Part shown: piece after piece, positions 24,744 to 31,252 of the stretch
Numbering within the stretch: position 1 is the first letter of the stretch
Layout: each line of letters opens with the position of its first letter
Assembly (NCBI RefSeq): GCF_020447205.1
Contig: NZ_JAJAEL010000001.1
Span: forward strand, 1 to 64,000
From: Thalassolituus alkanivorans
GTDB lineage: Bacteria > Pseudomonadota > Gammaproteobacteria > Pseudomonadales > Oceanobacteraceae
Direction of reading: 5' to 3'
DNA length: 64,000 bases
Translations under genes and position numbers: made by a program
The notes under the pieces: model-generated
Databases searched by the model: none
Told to the model about the DNA's origin: nothing
Seen by the model: the letters and a program-made list of their open reading frames with translations, nothing else

Positions 24744-25136
24744 TTAAGCGCCGGTCAGTGCCGCCAGTGCCTCACTGGCTTTCAGCTCGGCGTCGTCCAG
24801 GTCCTGCATCATGCGTTCAATATCGTGCAGTTGCTGGCGCAGGTGACTGCGCCGCTGTTCTATCACCGCCAGCAGTTTTTCCAGCTGCGGGCGGTTGGCC
24901 TCCGGCTCCAGTCCGGGGCGGTACATATCAATCAGCTCGCGGCTTTCGGCCAGCGATAAGCCCAGGCGCTTACCGCGCAGAATCAGCTTCAGCGTGATCC
25001 GGTCCTGCGGCGTATAGATACGGGTCTGACCTTCGCGCTGCGGATTGAGCATGCCCTCCGCCTCATAAAAGCGGATGGTGCGGGTGGTGATATCAAACTC
25101 GTCGGCGAGGTCACGGATGCTGTAAGTACGGCTCAT
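24744..25136 (-). CDS. liuR: MerR-family regulator LiuR
   Basis: A DNA-binding regulator of 130 residues. The MerR winged helix-turn-helix is in residues about 4-70 (YSIRDLADEFDITTRTIRFY), followed by a dimerisation coiled coil; there is no metal-binding cysteine set. As the first gene of the liu operon, with a 16-bp palindrome 32 bases upstream of its ATG, it fits LiuR, the regulator of branched-chain amino acid breakdown in proteobacteria. The open frame extends 45 codons further upstream, but that extension would cover the operator, so I chose ATG at 25136. Confidence 0.9.
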   Translation of the reverse strand: MSRTYSIRDLADEFDITTRTIRFYEAEGMLNPQREGQTRIYTPQDRITLKLILRGKRLGLSLAESRELIDMYRPGLEPEANRPQLEKLLAVIEQRRSHLRQQLHDIERMMQDLDDAELKASEALAALTGA

Positions 25137-25167
25137 GCGGGTTGGGCTGTCGGGCTGTTGAGTTACC

Positions 25168-25183
25168 TTTACGTTAACGTAAA
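25168..25183 (-). promoter_or_regulatory. Probable LiuR operator
   Basis: TTTACGTTAACGTAAA is a perfect 16-bp palindrome just upstream of liuR. A weak promoter (TTGGTT, 16 bases, TAACTC on the minus strand) would put the palindrome between the -35 and -10 elements, where MerR-type regulators act. The binding is inferred. Confidence 0.75.
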
Positions 25184-25231
25184 CCAATATCGCAAAACAA
25201 AGGGCAATTCGGGCCAGAAGAAGATGGACAA

Positions 25232-25254
25232 TAAAAAGCCCGCATCGAGCGGGC
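25232..25254 (-). terminator. Terminator after the solute-binding protein gene
   Basis: A stem GCCCGC / GCGGGC with a five-base loop (25238-25254) is followed on the minus strand by TTTTTAT. It lies 26 bases after the stop codon of the solute-binding protein gene. Confidence 0.75.
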
Positions 25255-25279
25255 GGCGTGCATTTGAACAACCGGCGTG

Positions 25280-26059
25280 TCAGTGCAGGTACTTATCCAC
25301 AATTGCCTGATATTCCCCACTGGCCTTCAGTTCAGCCAGCGCCTGATCAAAGGCGGCAACAAACTCCGGAGAGGTGGAGGCTTTGCTGATAAGGAAATAG
25401 ATGTCGTCGGAATAGACGGTCATATGGCTGATAAAGCGGCCGCCGAGACCTTCCTTTTTAAGCCCTGCCGCGGCGGAGAACGGGTCGGCCAGAAAGCCAT
25501 CCAGCCGTTTTGCCGCCAGTTTTTTGTAGTTGGTAGCGTCATCACCGGCATCGGCCAGGCGGGCTTTGAAACCCGCATCATTTTCCAGTGCCGCATAGTC
25601 TTCGCCGTAGTAATAACCGCGGGTAACGCCAAGCGTAAAGTTTTTACCGATCAGATCCTTCAGCGAACTGATGCCGCCATAGCCTGACGCATCTTCTTTG
25701 CGCACCATCATCACCGCCGATTCCGTACGGTATGGCGTGCTGAAATAGCCAAATTCTTCACGCTCAGCGGTACGTGAGGCACCGCCGGTAAGGTGCAGAT
25801 TACCGGAAGAAATTTCCGTCAACAGGCGCTTCCAGGGCCGGTTTACAAAGGTAAAAGGGCAGCCCATGCGGGTCAGGATGGCGGTCGCCATATCCAGATC
25901 CAGGCCGGTAAATTTTCCCTGCTCTTCGTAGGCGTAGGGCAGCCAGGGCTCCCAGCCTACCTTTACACCACCAGCCGGACAGGCCGGTGCGGAATGGGCC
26001 GGAAACGTCAGCAAAACGCTGATCAGTGAGGCCAGTATCATCGGAAATTTCAGTGTCAT
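25280..26059 (-). CDS. Periplasmic solute-binding protein, family 3, orphan
   Basis: A periplasmic binding protein of the polar amino acid type (SBP_bac_3), 259 residues. The signal peptide ends near FPAHSA, and the mature part opens with VGWEPWLPYAYEEQGKFTGLDLDMATAIL, the usual start of the first lobe. I chose ATG at 26059, which has GAGGGA about seven bases upstream; the upstream extension has no signal-peptide character. No ABC permease or ATPase is nearby, so it may serve a transporter elsewhere or act as a sensor. Ligand unknown. Confidence 0.85.
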   Translation of the reverse strand: MTLKFPMILASLISVLLTFPAHSAPACPAGGVKVGWEPWLPYAYEEQGKFTGLDLDMATAILTRMGCPFTFVNRPWKRLLTEISSGNLHLTGGASRTAEREEFGYFSTPYRTESAVMMVRKEDASGYGGISSLKDLIGKNFTLGVTRGYYYGEDYAALENDAGFKARLADAGDDATNYKKLAAKRLDGFLADPFSAAAGLKKEGLGGRFISHMTVYSDDIYFLISKASTSPEFVAAFDQALAELKASGEYQAIVDKYLH

Positions 26060-26183
26060 GGTGCCGTCCCTCTGCCTGTGCGGATATTGACCAGTGTAGG
26101 TAGTTTTTAACGCAGAGCCGTGCCAATTCAGGCCGCAGGCAGGTATGTCAGCTTTGCCGCATTCCAGCCCGCCGCTGAATAAC

Positions 26184-26200
26184 TTTAAGGTTGGTTTAAG
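26184..26200 (+). promoter_or_regulatory. PmrA/QseB-type direct-repeat box
   Basis: TTTAAG-GTTGG-TTTAAG: two half-sites 11 bp apart, matching the YTTAAK-N5-YTTAAK pattern known for PmrA-class response regulators. It lies 45 bases upstream of the first gene of an operon whose fifth gene is an OmpR/PmrA-class regulator, so autoregulation is likely. Confidence 0.6.
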
Positions 26201-26244
26201 CATGGCCGCTCTACGCTGGGTGCAAATCCTGAGGAGAGGTCGTT

Positions 26245-26835
26245 ATGACACACACAATCAAAGTCTGGGACCCGCTGGTGCGTATCTTCCACTGGTCGCT
26301 GGTGCTGTTTTTCTTTATCGCTTATCTGAGTGAAGACGAGTTTGAAACCCTGCATGTCTGGGCTGGTTACAGCGTAGCTGCGCTGGTTTCCTTTCGCCTG
26401 CTGTGGGGGCTGATCGGCACACGCCATGCGCGCTTCAGCGACTTTGTGCAATCGCCACGGGGAGTCTGGAATTATCTGGTCGCCATTCCGGCCGGTAAGG
26501 CGCGCCGCTATATCGGCCACAATCCGGCCGGTGGTGCCATGGTTATCGCCCTGCTGCTGGCGCTGACCGGCACTGTGGTATTCGGTATGGCAACGCTGGG
26601 CGCGGATGAAAACGCCGGGCCATTAGCAGACACCTGGCTGGCCTCTTTTAACGAACACACGCTGAAAGAAATCCACGAATTTTTCGCCAACAGCACACTG
26701 GCGCTGGTCTTCCTGCACGTTGCCGGGGTGCTGCTCAGCAGCCTGCATCATCGCGAAAACCTGGTGCGCTCGATGATTCACGGTCGCAAAGAAGCACGTG
26801 CTGACGACACCGATGGCCGGGGGAGATCAGCATGA
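26245..26835 (+). CDS. Cytochrome b561-type membrane cytochrome
   Basis: A membrane di-heme b-type cytochrome of 196 residues, related to the b subunit of Ni,Fe-hydrogenases. Four or five membrane helices are visible. Histidines that could hold heme are in VRIFHWSLVLFFFIAYL (helix 1), TLHVWAGYSVAAL (helix 2) and LVFLHVAGVLLSSLHHREN (last helix). As in other SHP/DHC clusters it probably passes quinol electrons to the exported c-type cytochromes encoded next. Its stop overlaps the next start (ATGA, 26832-26835). Confidence 0.88.
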   Translation: MTHTIKVWDPLVRIFHWSLVLFFFIAYLSEDEFETLHVWAGYSVAALVSFRLLWGLIGTRHARFSDFVQSPRGVWNYLVAIPAGKARRYIGHNPAGGAMVIALLLALTGTVVFGMATLGADENAGPLADTWLASFNEHTLKEIHEFFANSTLALVFLHVAGVLLSSLHHRENLVRSMIHGRKEARADDTDGRGRSA

Positions 26836-27227
26836 ATAACCTGACCCACCGCGCCTTGAGTGCGGCTCTTTTTACCTTAAGCCTGCTCGCCACCAGCCTC
26901 AGCTATGCCGGTGCCAGCGCCCAGCTACAGGCCCTGCAGGCTGGCGGAGCCGGGCCATTCTCAGCCGCCGCCGGCGAGGCCCTGTGGTTGCAGGACAACA
27001 ACGGGCGCAGTTGCGCCAGCTGCCATGGACGCGATCCGTCTCAGCCCGGCAAACATCAGAAAACCGGCAAGCCCATTGAGCCGATGACAGTGCACGCCAA
27101 CCCGGAGCGCTTTACCGATGCCGCCAAAACAGAGAAGTGGTTCCTGCGCAACTGCCGCTGGACGCTGGGACGCGAATGCAGCGCTCAGGAAAAAGGCGAT
27201 GTCATTACCTGGCTCAGCCAGCCATAA
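26832..27227 (+). CDS. SHP-type monoheme cytochrome c (DUF1924)
   Basis: An exported cytochrome of 131 residues. A signal peptide ends with LSYA, and one heme site CASCH follows. The segment KPIEPMTVHANPERFTD fits the SHP (sphaeroides heme protein) family, in which a nearby Asn is the labile distal ligand that leaves to let O2 or NO bind. The C-terminal FLRNCRWTLGRECSAQEKGD has the two conserved cysteines of the family. SHP and the diheme cytochrome encoded downstream are known redox partners in other bacteria. Confidence 0.88.
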   Translation: MNNLTHRALSAALFTLSLLATSLSYAGASAQLQALQAGGAGPFSAAAGEALWLQDNNGRSCASCHGRDPSQPGKHQKTGKPIEPMTVHANPERFTDAAKTEKWFLRNCRWTLGRECSAQEKGDVITWLSQP

Positions 27228-27239
27228 AGAAGGAGAAAG

Positions 27240-27827
27240 ATGATGAGTAACCTGAACGCCCTGCGTTTTGCCACCGGCACACTGCTGCTGGGCAGCGCCC
27301 TGACCCTTGGTATTTATGGCCTGAGCACTCTGAATAATCAATCCCTCGCGGATGACGACGATGATGAGCACAGTGAATACCGGCCGCGCCCTGAACAACC
27401 CGGCACAGATACCGCCGCAACACAGCAATACAAACAAGAATGTGGCAGCTGCCATCTGCCTTATCCGGCCAAGCTGCTGCCGGCACGCAGCTGGCAGGCG
27501 ATGATGGCCAGCCTTGATAATCACTTCGGTGACGATGCCTCGCTGAGTGCCGCCACTCAGGCAGAGATTCTGGCTTACCTGAGTGCTCACAGCGCCGGCA
27601 ATCACACGCGCTACCTGAAAGGCATCAGCGACAGCGATACTCCTCAGCGCATCACCGAACTGCCATACTTCAGACGTAAGCACCGGGAAGTACCGGAACG
27701 CATGGTCAGCGGCAATCCGCAGGTCGGTTCATTCAGTCAATGCGACAGCTGCCATAAAGATGCCGCACAGGGGAAATTCAATGAACATACGGTGGTTATT
27801 CCTGGCTTTGGCCGTTGGGACGATTAA
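27240..27827 (+). CDS. Diheme cytochrome c (DHC)
   Basis: An exported or membrane-anchored diheme cytochrome of 195 residues with heme sites CGSCH (68-72) and CDSCH (168-172). A hydrophobic N-terminal segment (residues about 14-34) and an acidic DDDDDEH stretch precede the heme domain. In the SHP/DHC pairs studied so far, DHC donates electrons to SHP. The last 47 bases overlap the start of the PepSY gene in another frame. Confidence 0.88.
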   Translation: MMSNLNALRFATGTLLLGSALTLGIYGLSTLNNQSLADDDDDEHSEYRPRPEQPGTDTAATQQYKQECGSCHLPYPAKLLPARSWQAMMASLDNHFGDDASLSAATQAEILAYLSAHSAGNHTRYLKGISDSDTPQRITELPYFRRKHREVPERMVSGNPQVGSFSQCDSCHKDAAQGKFNEHTVVIPGFGRWDD

Positions 27828-28080
27828 TCCGGCCTTTGCCGGAAAACATCCCGACCAGACCCAGATCAGGGCCTGGGTGGAGCAGGGTGAGATACTCTCT
27901 CTGGAAGCCATTCTGCAACGGCATCCGCTGGGTGGTGAGCTGCTGGATGCCGAAGTGGAATGGGAAGACGGTGTGCTGGTGTACGAACTCAAATGGCTCG
28001 ATAGCCACGGACAGCGACATGAAACCTATATCGACGCCCGCAGCGGTGCATGGCTGGAGGATGAACGCGATGACGACTGA
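27781..28080 (+). CDS. PepSY-domain periplasmic protein
   Basis: A small exported protein of 99 residues. I chose ATG at 27781, which begins a clean signal peptide (WLFLALAVGTINPAFA). The mature part has the PepSY pattern EILSLEAILQRHPLGGELLDAEVEWE...YIDARSGAWLEDE, as in small periplasmic regulators often encoded beside PmrAB-like two-component genes. It overlaps the end of the diheme cytochrome gene by 47 bases, which is a large overlap for two different frames. It may modulate the kinase. Confidence 0.82.
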   Translation: MNIRWLFLALAVGTINPAFAGKHPDQTQIRAWVEQGEILSLEAILQRHPLGGELLDAEVEWEDGVLVYELKWLDSHGQRHETYIDARSGAWLEDERDDD

Positions 28081-28092
28081 GGCCTGGCCGCT

Positions 28093-28764
28093 GTGAAGCT
28101 GCTGCTGATCGAAGATGACCAGCAACTGACCGATGCCCTGCAGCCGCTGCTGCGCGAAGCCGGTTACGCGGTAGAGGTCAGCCACGATGGCATTGATGGT
28201 GAGTTTCTCGGCAACGAGTTGCAGCCGGATCTGATCGTGCTTGATCTGGGCCTGCCGGGTAAAAACGGTCTGGACGTGCTGCGCAGCTGGCGCGCCGCCG
28301 GTAACCGCACGCCGGTACTGGTGCTGACCGCGCGCGACGCCTGGCATGAACGGGTCGACGGCCTCAAAGCCGGTGCTGATGATTACCTCGGCAAACCTTT
28401 TCACAGCCAGGAGTTACTCGCCCGGCTGGAAGCCATCGGCCGCCGGCAGGGCGGCCAGGCCAGTAACGCCCTGAGCTGGCGCGGTGTGACACTGGATACC
28501 GAACGCCAGCAAGCCAACAGCGCCGATGGCCGCACCATCGAGCTGACCGCGATTGAATTCCGCCTGCTGCGCTACCTGATGCAGCACCCGCAGGATGTGC
28601 ATTCCAAAACCCGCCTCAGCGAACACGTCTACGAAGAAGAGCAGCAGAAAGACAGCAACGTGATTGAGGTCTACATCAACCGCCTGCGTCAGTACTTCGG
28701 CAAAGACTTTATCGAAACCCGCCGTGGGCAGGGCTATCAGCTGGCGGCGGACACACAAACATGA
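28093..28764 (+). CDS. OmpR/PmrA-class response regulator
   Basis: A two-domain regulator of 223 residues. Receiver domain residues 1-115 with acidic pocket EDD (7-9), phosphoacceptor Asp51 (LIVLDLGLPGKNG) and the lysine in DYLGKPF; winged-helix DNA-binding domain in residues about 125-220 (ELTAIEFRLLRYLMQHP). The start is a GTG at 28093, 13 bases after the PepSY stop. Its stop overlaps the kinase start (ATGA). The PmrA-type box in front of the operon fits this class. Confidence 0.92.
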   Translation: MKLLLIEDDQQLTDALQPLLREAGYAVEVSHDGIDGEFLGNELQPDLIVLDLGLPGKNGLDVLRSWRAAGNRTPVLVLTARDAWHERVDGLKAGADDYLGKPFHSQELLARLEAIGRRQGGQASNALSWRGVTLDTERQQANSADGRTIELTAIEFRLLRYLMQHPQDVHSKTRLSEHVYEEEQQKDSNVIEVYINRLRQYFGKDFIETRRGQGYQLAADTQT

Positions 28765-30104
28765 TTTCACTGCAGCAACAGCTGCGCCGGCAATGGTTGC
28801 TGACCTTACTGCTGCTGCTGTTACCGCTGCTGTGGCTGGCCGACTATGGCGTGCGCCAGCTCACCACCCACACCGTGCTCAGCCGTCTGCAACACGATGC
28901 CGACGGCCTGATTGCCGCCCTGACACAGGATGCTCAGGGCGACTGGCAGGTGGATGACAGCCGTCTGGGCGCACTCTATCAGCGTGTCTACTCCGGCCAT
29001 TATTTTGCCATCCGCGACCAACAGGGCACCGACCTGCGCAGCCGCTCGCTGTGGGATAAAGAGCCGCCTGCCATTCAGCTGGCCAGCGGCATTGTCCGGC
29101 ACTGGCAGCAACCCGGCATTCAGGGTGACAGGCTGGATGAGCAATGGCTCAGTCAGGCGCAGGGCATCCGCGTACAGAATCACGACTTTACCCTGTGGGT
29201 GGCGGAAGACATTGCGCCCTTACAGAGCGAACTGAACCGCTACCGTCTGGCGGCACTGGCCTTGCTGGTCTTCGCCCTGCTGGCCCTGATGCTGATCCAG
29301 CGCCGCCAGCTGAGCCGGGCCTTTGCCCGTCTTGAGCCATTACAGCAGCAGCTGCGCGAACTGCGTTTTGGTGAGCGCGATGGCCTGAATGCCGCCGCCG
29401 GTCATTATCCGCAGGAAGTGCAGCCGCTGGCTGAAGAAATCGACCGCCTGCTCAGTCTGCTGCAGCAGCGGGTCAGCCGTTCGCGCAATGCGCTGGGTAA
29501 TCTTGCCCACGAAATGAAACGCCCGCTGCAACAGCTGCAGCTGCTGGCGGAACAGCTCGATCCACAGCATCAGCAACAACAGCGCGAAGCCCTGCAGCGC
29601 CTGCGGCAGCTGGTCGAGCGCGAACTGAAGCGCGCCAGAATCGTTGGCATGTCATCCCCCGGCCGGCAAACCCGGCTGAGCGAAGACCTGCCGCCACTGT
29701 TGCAGGTGCTGCAGCAGCTGTACCCGCAGGCCAGCATCCGCGCACAGTTCGACCACAGCGCGGTGTTGCCGCAGGATCGTGACGATATGCTGGAGCTGCT
29801 CGGCAATCTGCTCGATAACGCCTGCAAATACGCCGCCGGTGAGATTCTGCTGAGCGTCCGCCATGACGATAAAGAGTGGCTGATCAGCGTCTGTGACCAG
29901 GGGCCGGGCATTGCCGCAGAAGCGCGTCAGCAACTGCTGCTGCGCGGTACGCGGCTGGATGAAGCCGGGGCCGGAGGCAGCGGCCTCGGGCTGGCGATGG
30001 TCAGCGATATTGTCAGCAGCTATGGCGGCAGCCTGCAGCTGCAGGCCAATCAGCCACAGGGGCTGTGCGTTATTGTGACGCTGCCCGCGACAGCCGGTCG
30101 TTAA
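28761..30104 (+). CDS. Sensor histidine kinase
   Basis: A membrane sensor kinase of 447 residues, partner of the regulator encoded just upstream (ATGA overlap). Two membrane helices (about 12-28 and 162-179) flank a periplasmic sensor of about 130 residues. The dimerisation box has NLAHEMKRPLQQLQ with His250 as the phosphorylated residue, followed by the N box LLGNLLDNACKYA and the G boxes DQGPGIA and GGSGLGLAMV. Its last 35 bases run over the end of the convergent sua5 gene. Confidence 0.92.
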   Translation: MISLQQQLRRQWLLTLLLLLLPLLWLADYGVRQLTTHTVLSRLQHDADGLIAALTQDAQGDWQVDDSRLGALYQRVYSGHYFAIRDQQGTDLRSRSLWDKEPPAIQLASGIVRHWQQPGIQGDRLDEQWLSQAQGIRVQNHDFTLWVAEDIAPLQSELNRYRLAALALLVFALLALMLIQRRQLSRAFARLEPLQQQLRELRFGERDGLNAAAGHYPQEVQPLAEEIDRLLSLLQQRVSRSRNALGNLAHEMKRPLQQLQLLAEQLDPQHQQQQREALQRLRQLVERELKRARIVGMSSPGRQTRLSEDLPPLLQVLQQLYPQASIRAQFDHSAVLPQDRDDMLELLGNLLDNACKYAAGEILLSVRHDDKEWLISVCDQGPGIAAEARQQLLLRGTRLDEAGAGGSGLGLAMVSDIVSSYGGSLQLQANQPQGLCVIVTLPATAGR

Positions 30105-31056
30105 CCGCCAGCCAGTCTTCTGTACCCGGCGGTTGCTCCAGCCAGAGCTGGCGATAACCCAGCTGGTCGGCTTCATGCAATATCTGATACAGCGTCTGCG
30201 CAAAGGCGGGCGCATTATCAGGCAGAATCAGTGCCCGCTCACGGCCACAGGCCAGGCCGATCAGGCGCGGTGACCACAGCAGCAGAGCGGTGTCGTCGCC
30301 AACTCCGTCTTTTATCCGCTCAGCCAGTTCATCACTGCTGTACAGCTTAAGCGGTGTGCGCGGCTGATAATGCGCCTGCACGTTACCCGGCACCGCTTCG
30401 TTGTGTTGCTGCGGTACCTCAACCGGCTGCCCCAGCACCTGTTCTATGGCAATGCGGCTGATCGGCCCGGCGCGCAGGATACGGATGCCCTGCTCTGGCT
30501 GAGTGAGATCGACAATGGTCGATTCCAGTCCGAATTCACAGGCACCACCATCCAATACCGCGGCAATACGGCCATCCAGTCCGGCCATCACCTGCGCCGC
30601 CGAGGTCGGGCTTAATGCCTTGTAGGGGTTCGCCGAAGGGGCAGCCACACCGCTGCCGAGCTGGCGCAATAAGGTCTGCAACAGCGGATGCGCCGGGACG
30701 CGCAGGCCAATGCTGGGCAGACCACCGGTTACCTCTTCAGGTACATCCGCCGCTTTGGGCAGCAGTAAGGTCAGCGGGCCGGGCCAGAATGCCTGCGCCA
30801 GCTGCCAGGCTTGCGGCGGCACACTGGCCGCCCACTGCGGCAGTTGTTCCGCACTGGCCAGATGGACAATCAGCGGATGATTGGCCGGGCGGCCCTTGGC
30901 GGCAAAAATAGCGCGCACCGCCGCCGCATTGCGGGCATCGGCGGCCAGGCCGTAAACGGTTTCGGTCGGTACGGCCACGCATTCGCCAGCCTGTAATAAC
31001 TGCACGGCGCGTTGCAGGCCGCTGTCGCTGAGGCCATCAAGCAACTCTGTTTTCAT
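30070..31056 (-). CDS. Sua5-type threonylcarbamoyladenylate synthase
   Basis: Makes L-threonylcarbamoyl-AMP for the t6A37 modification of ANN-decoding tRNAs. The 328-residue protein has the YrdC domain (residues about 10-200: VPTETVYGLAADARN, KGRPANHPLIVHL, GLRVPAHPLLQTLL, GVAAPSANPYKALSPTSA) and a C-terminal Sua5 domain (about 215-328), so it is the long Sua5 form and not the short TsaC form. The start codon at 31056 lies in a 19-bp tandem duplication. It overlaps the end of the convergent kinase gene by 35 bases. Confidence 0.92.
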   Translation of the reverse strand: MKTELLDGLSDSGLQRAVQLLQAGECVAVPTETVYGLAADARNAAAVRAIFAAKGRPANHPLIVHLASAEQLPQWAASVPPQAWQLAQAFWPGPLTLLLPKAADVPEEVTGGLPSIGLRVPAHPLLQTLLRQLGSGVAAPSANPYKALSPTSAAQVMAGLDGRIAAVLDGGACEFGLESTIVDLTQPEQGIRILRAGPISRIAIEQVLGQPVEVPQQHNEAVPGNVQAHYQPRTPLKLYSSDELAERIKDGVGDDTALLLWSPRLIGLACGRERALILPDNAPAFAQTLYQILHEADQLGYRQLWLEQPPGTEDWLAVNDRLSRAASQ

Positions 31057-31088
31057 AGTCGGTCATCGTTTTCATAGTCGGTCATCGT
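31051..31088. repeat. 19-bp perfect tandem duplication at the sua5 start
   Basis: TTTCATAGTCGGTCATCGT occurs twice without a gap (31051-31069 and 31070-31088). Each copy contains a CAT, so the minus strand has two ATG codons 19 bases apart in different frames. The upstream one opens a twelve-codon reading frame that overlaps the true start. Confidence 0.9.
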
Positions 31089-31090
31089 CT

Positions 31091-31252
31091 TCAGGGGTTA
31101 CAGCACGGGCAATCGAACGGATCGGCCTGTGCGCTAACCGGATATGTCTGGGTAAAACCGCAGGCACAGTGTGCCGTGCGGCGCTGAATTTTATGGGTCG
31201 TGCGGCGCTGAATTTTATGAATCGATGCACCACTTCGCAGAGCCCGAGGGTA
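31091..31252 (-). pseudogene. Possible decayed or non-ATG cysteine-rich small ORF
   Basis: Directly after the dabA stop codon, and in the same frame, 53 codons stay open up to a TGA at 31091-31093. The reading contains an eight-residue repeat HKIQRRTT/HKIQRRTA and ends with HCACGF...DCPCCNP, a pattern like a small zinc ribbon. There is no ATG, GTG or TTG start in frame; an ATT codon just before the first HKIQRR could be a mutated or rare start. It may be a remnant, a real small gene with an unusual start, or chance. Confidence 0.3.
31175..31219. repeat. 24-bp-period tandem repeat behind dabA
   Basis: The 21-base string from 31175 to 31195 recurs exactly at 31199-31219, giving a period of 24 bases. 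In the minus-strand frame it encodes a repeated octapeptide, so the duplication kept the frame of the small cysteine-rich ORF. Confidence 0.9.

Noticed and set aside
24744-25271. 175-residue form of LiuR starting at 25271
   Set aside because: It would include the operator palindrome in the coding region and add 45 residues ahead of the normal MerR start.
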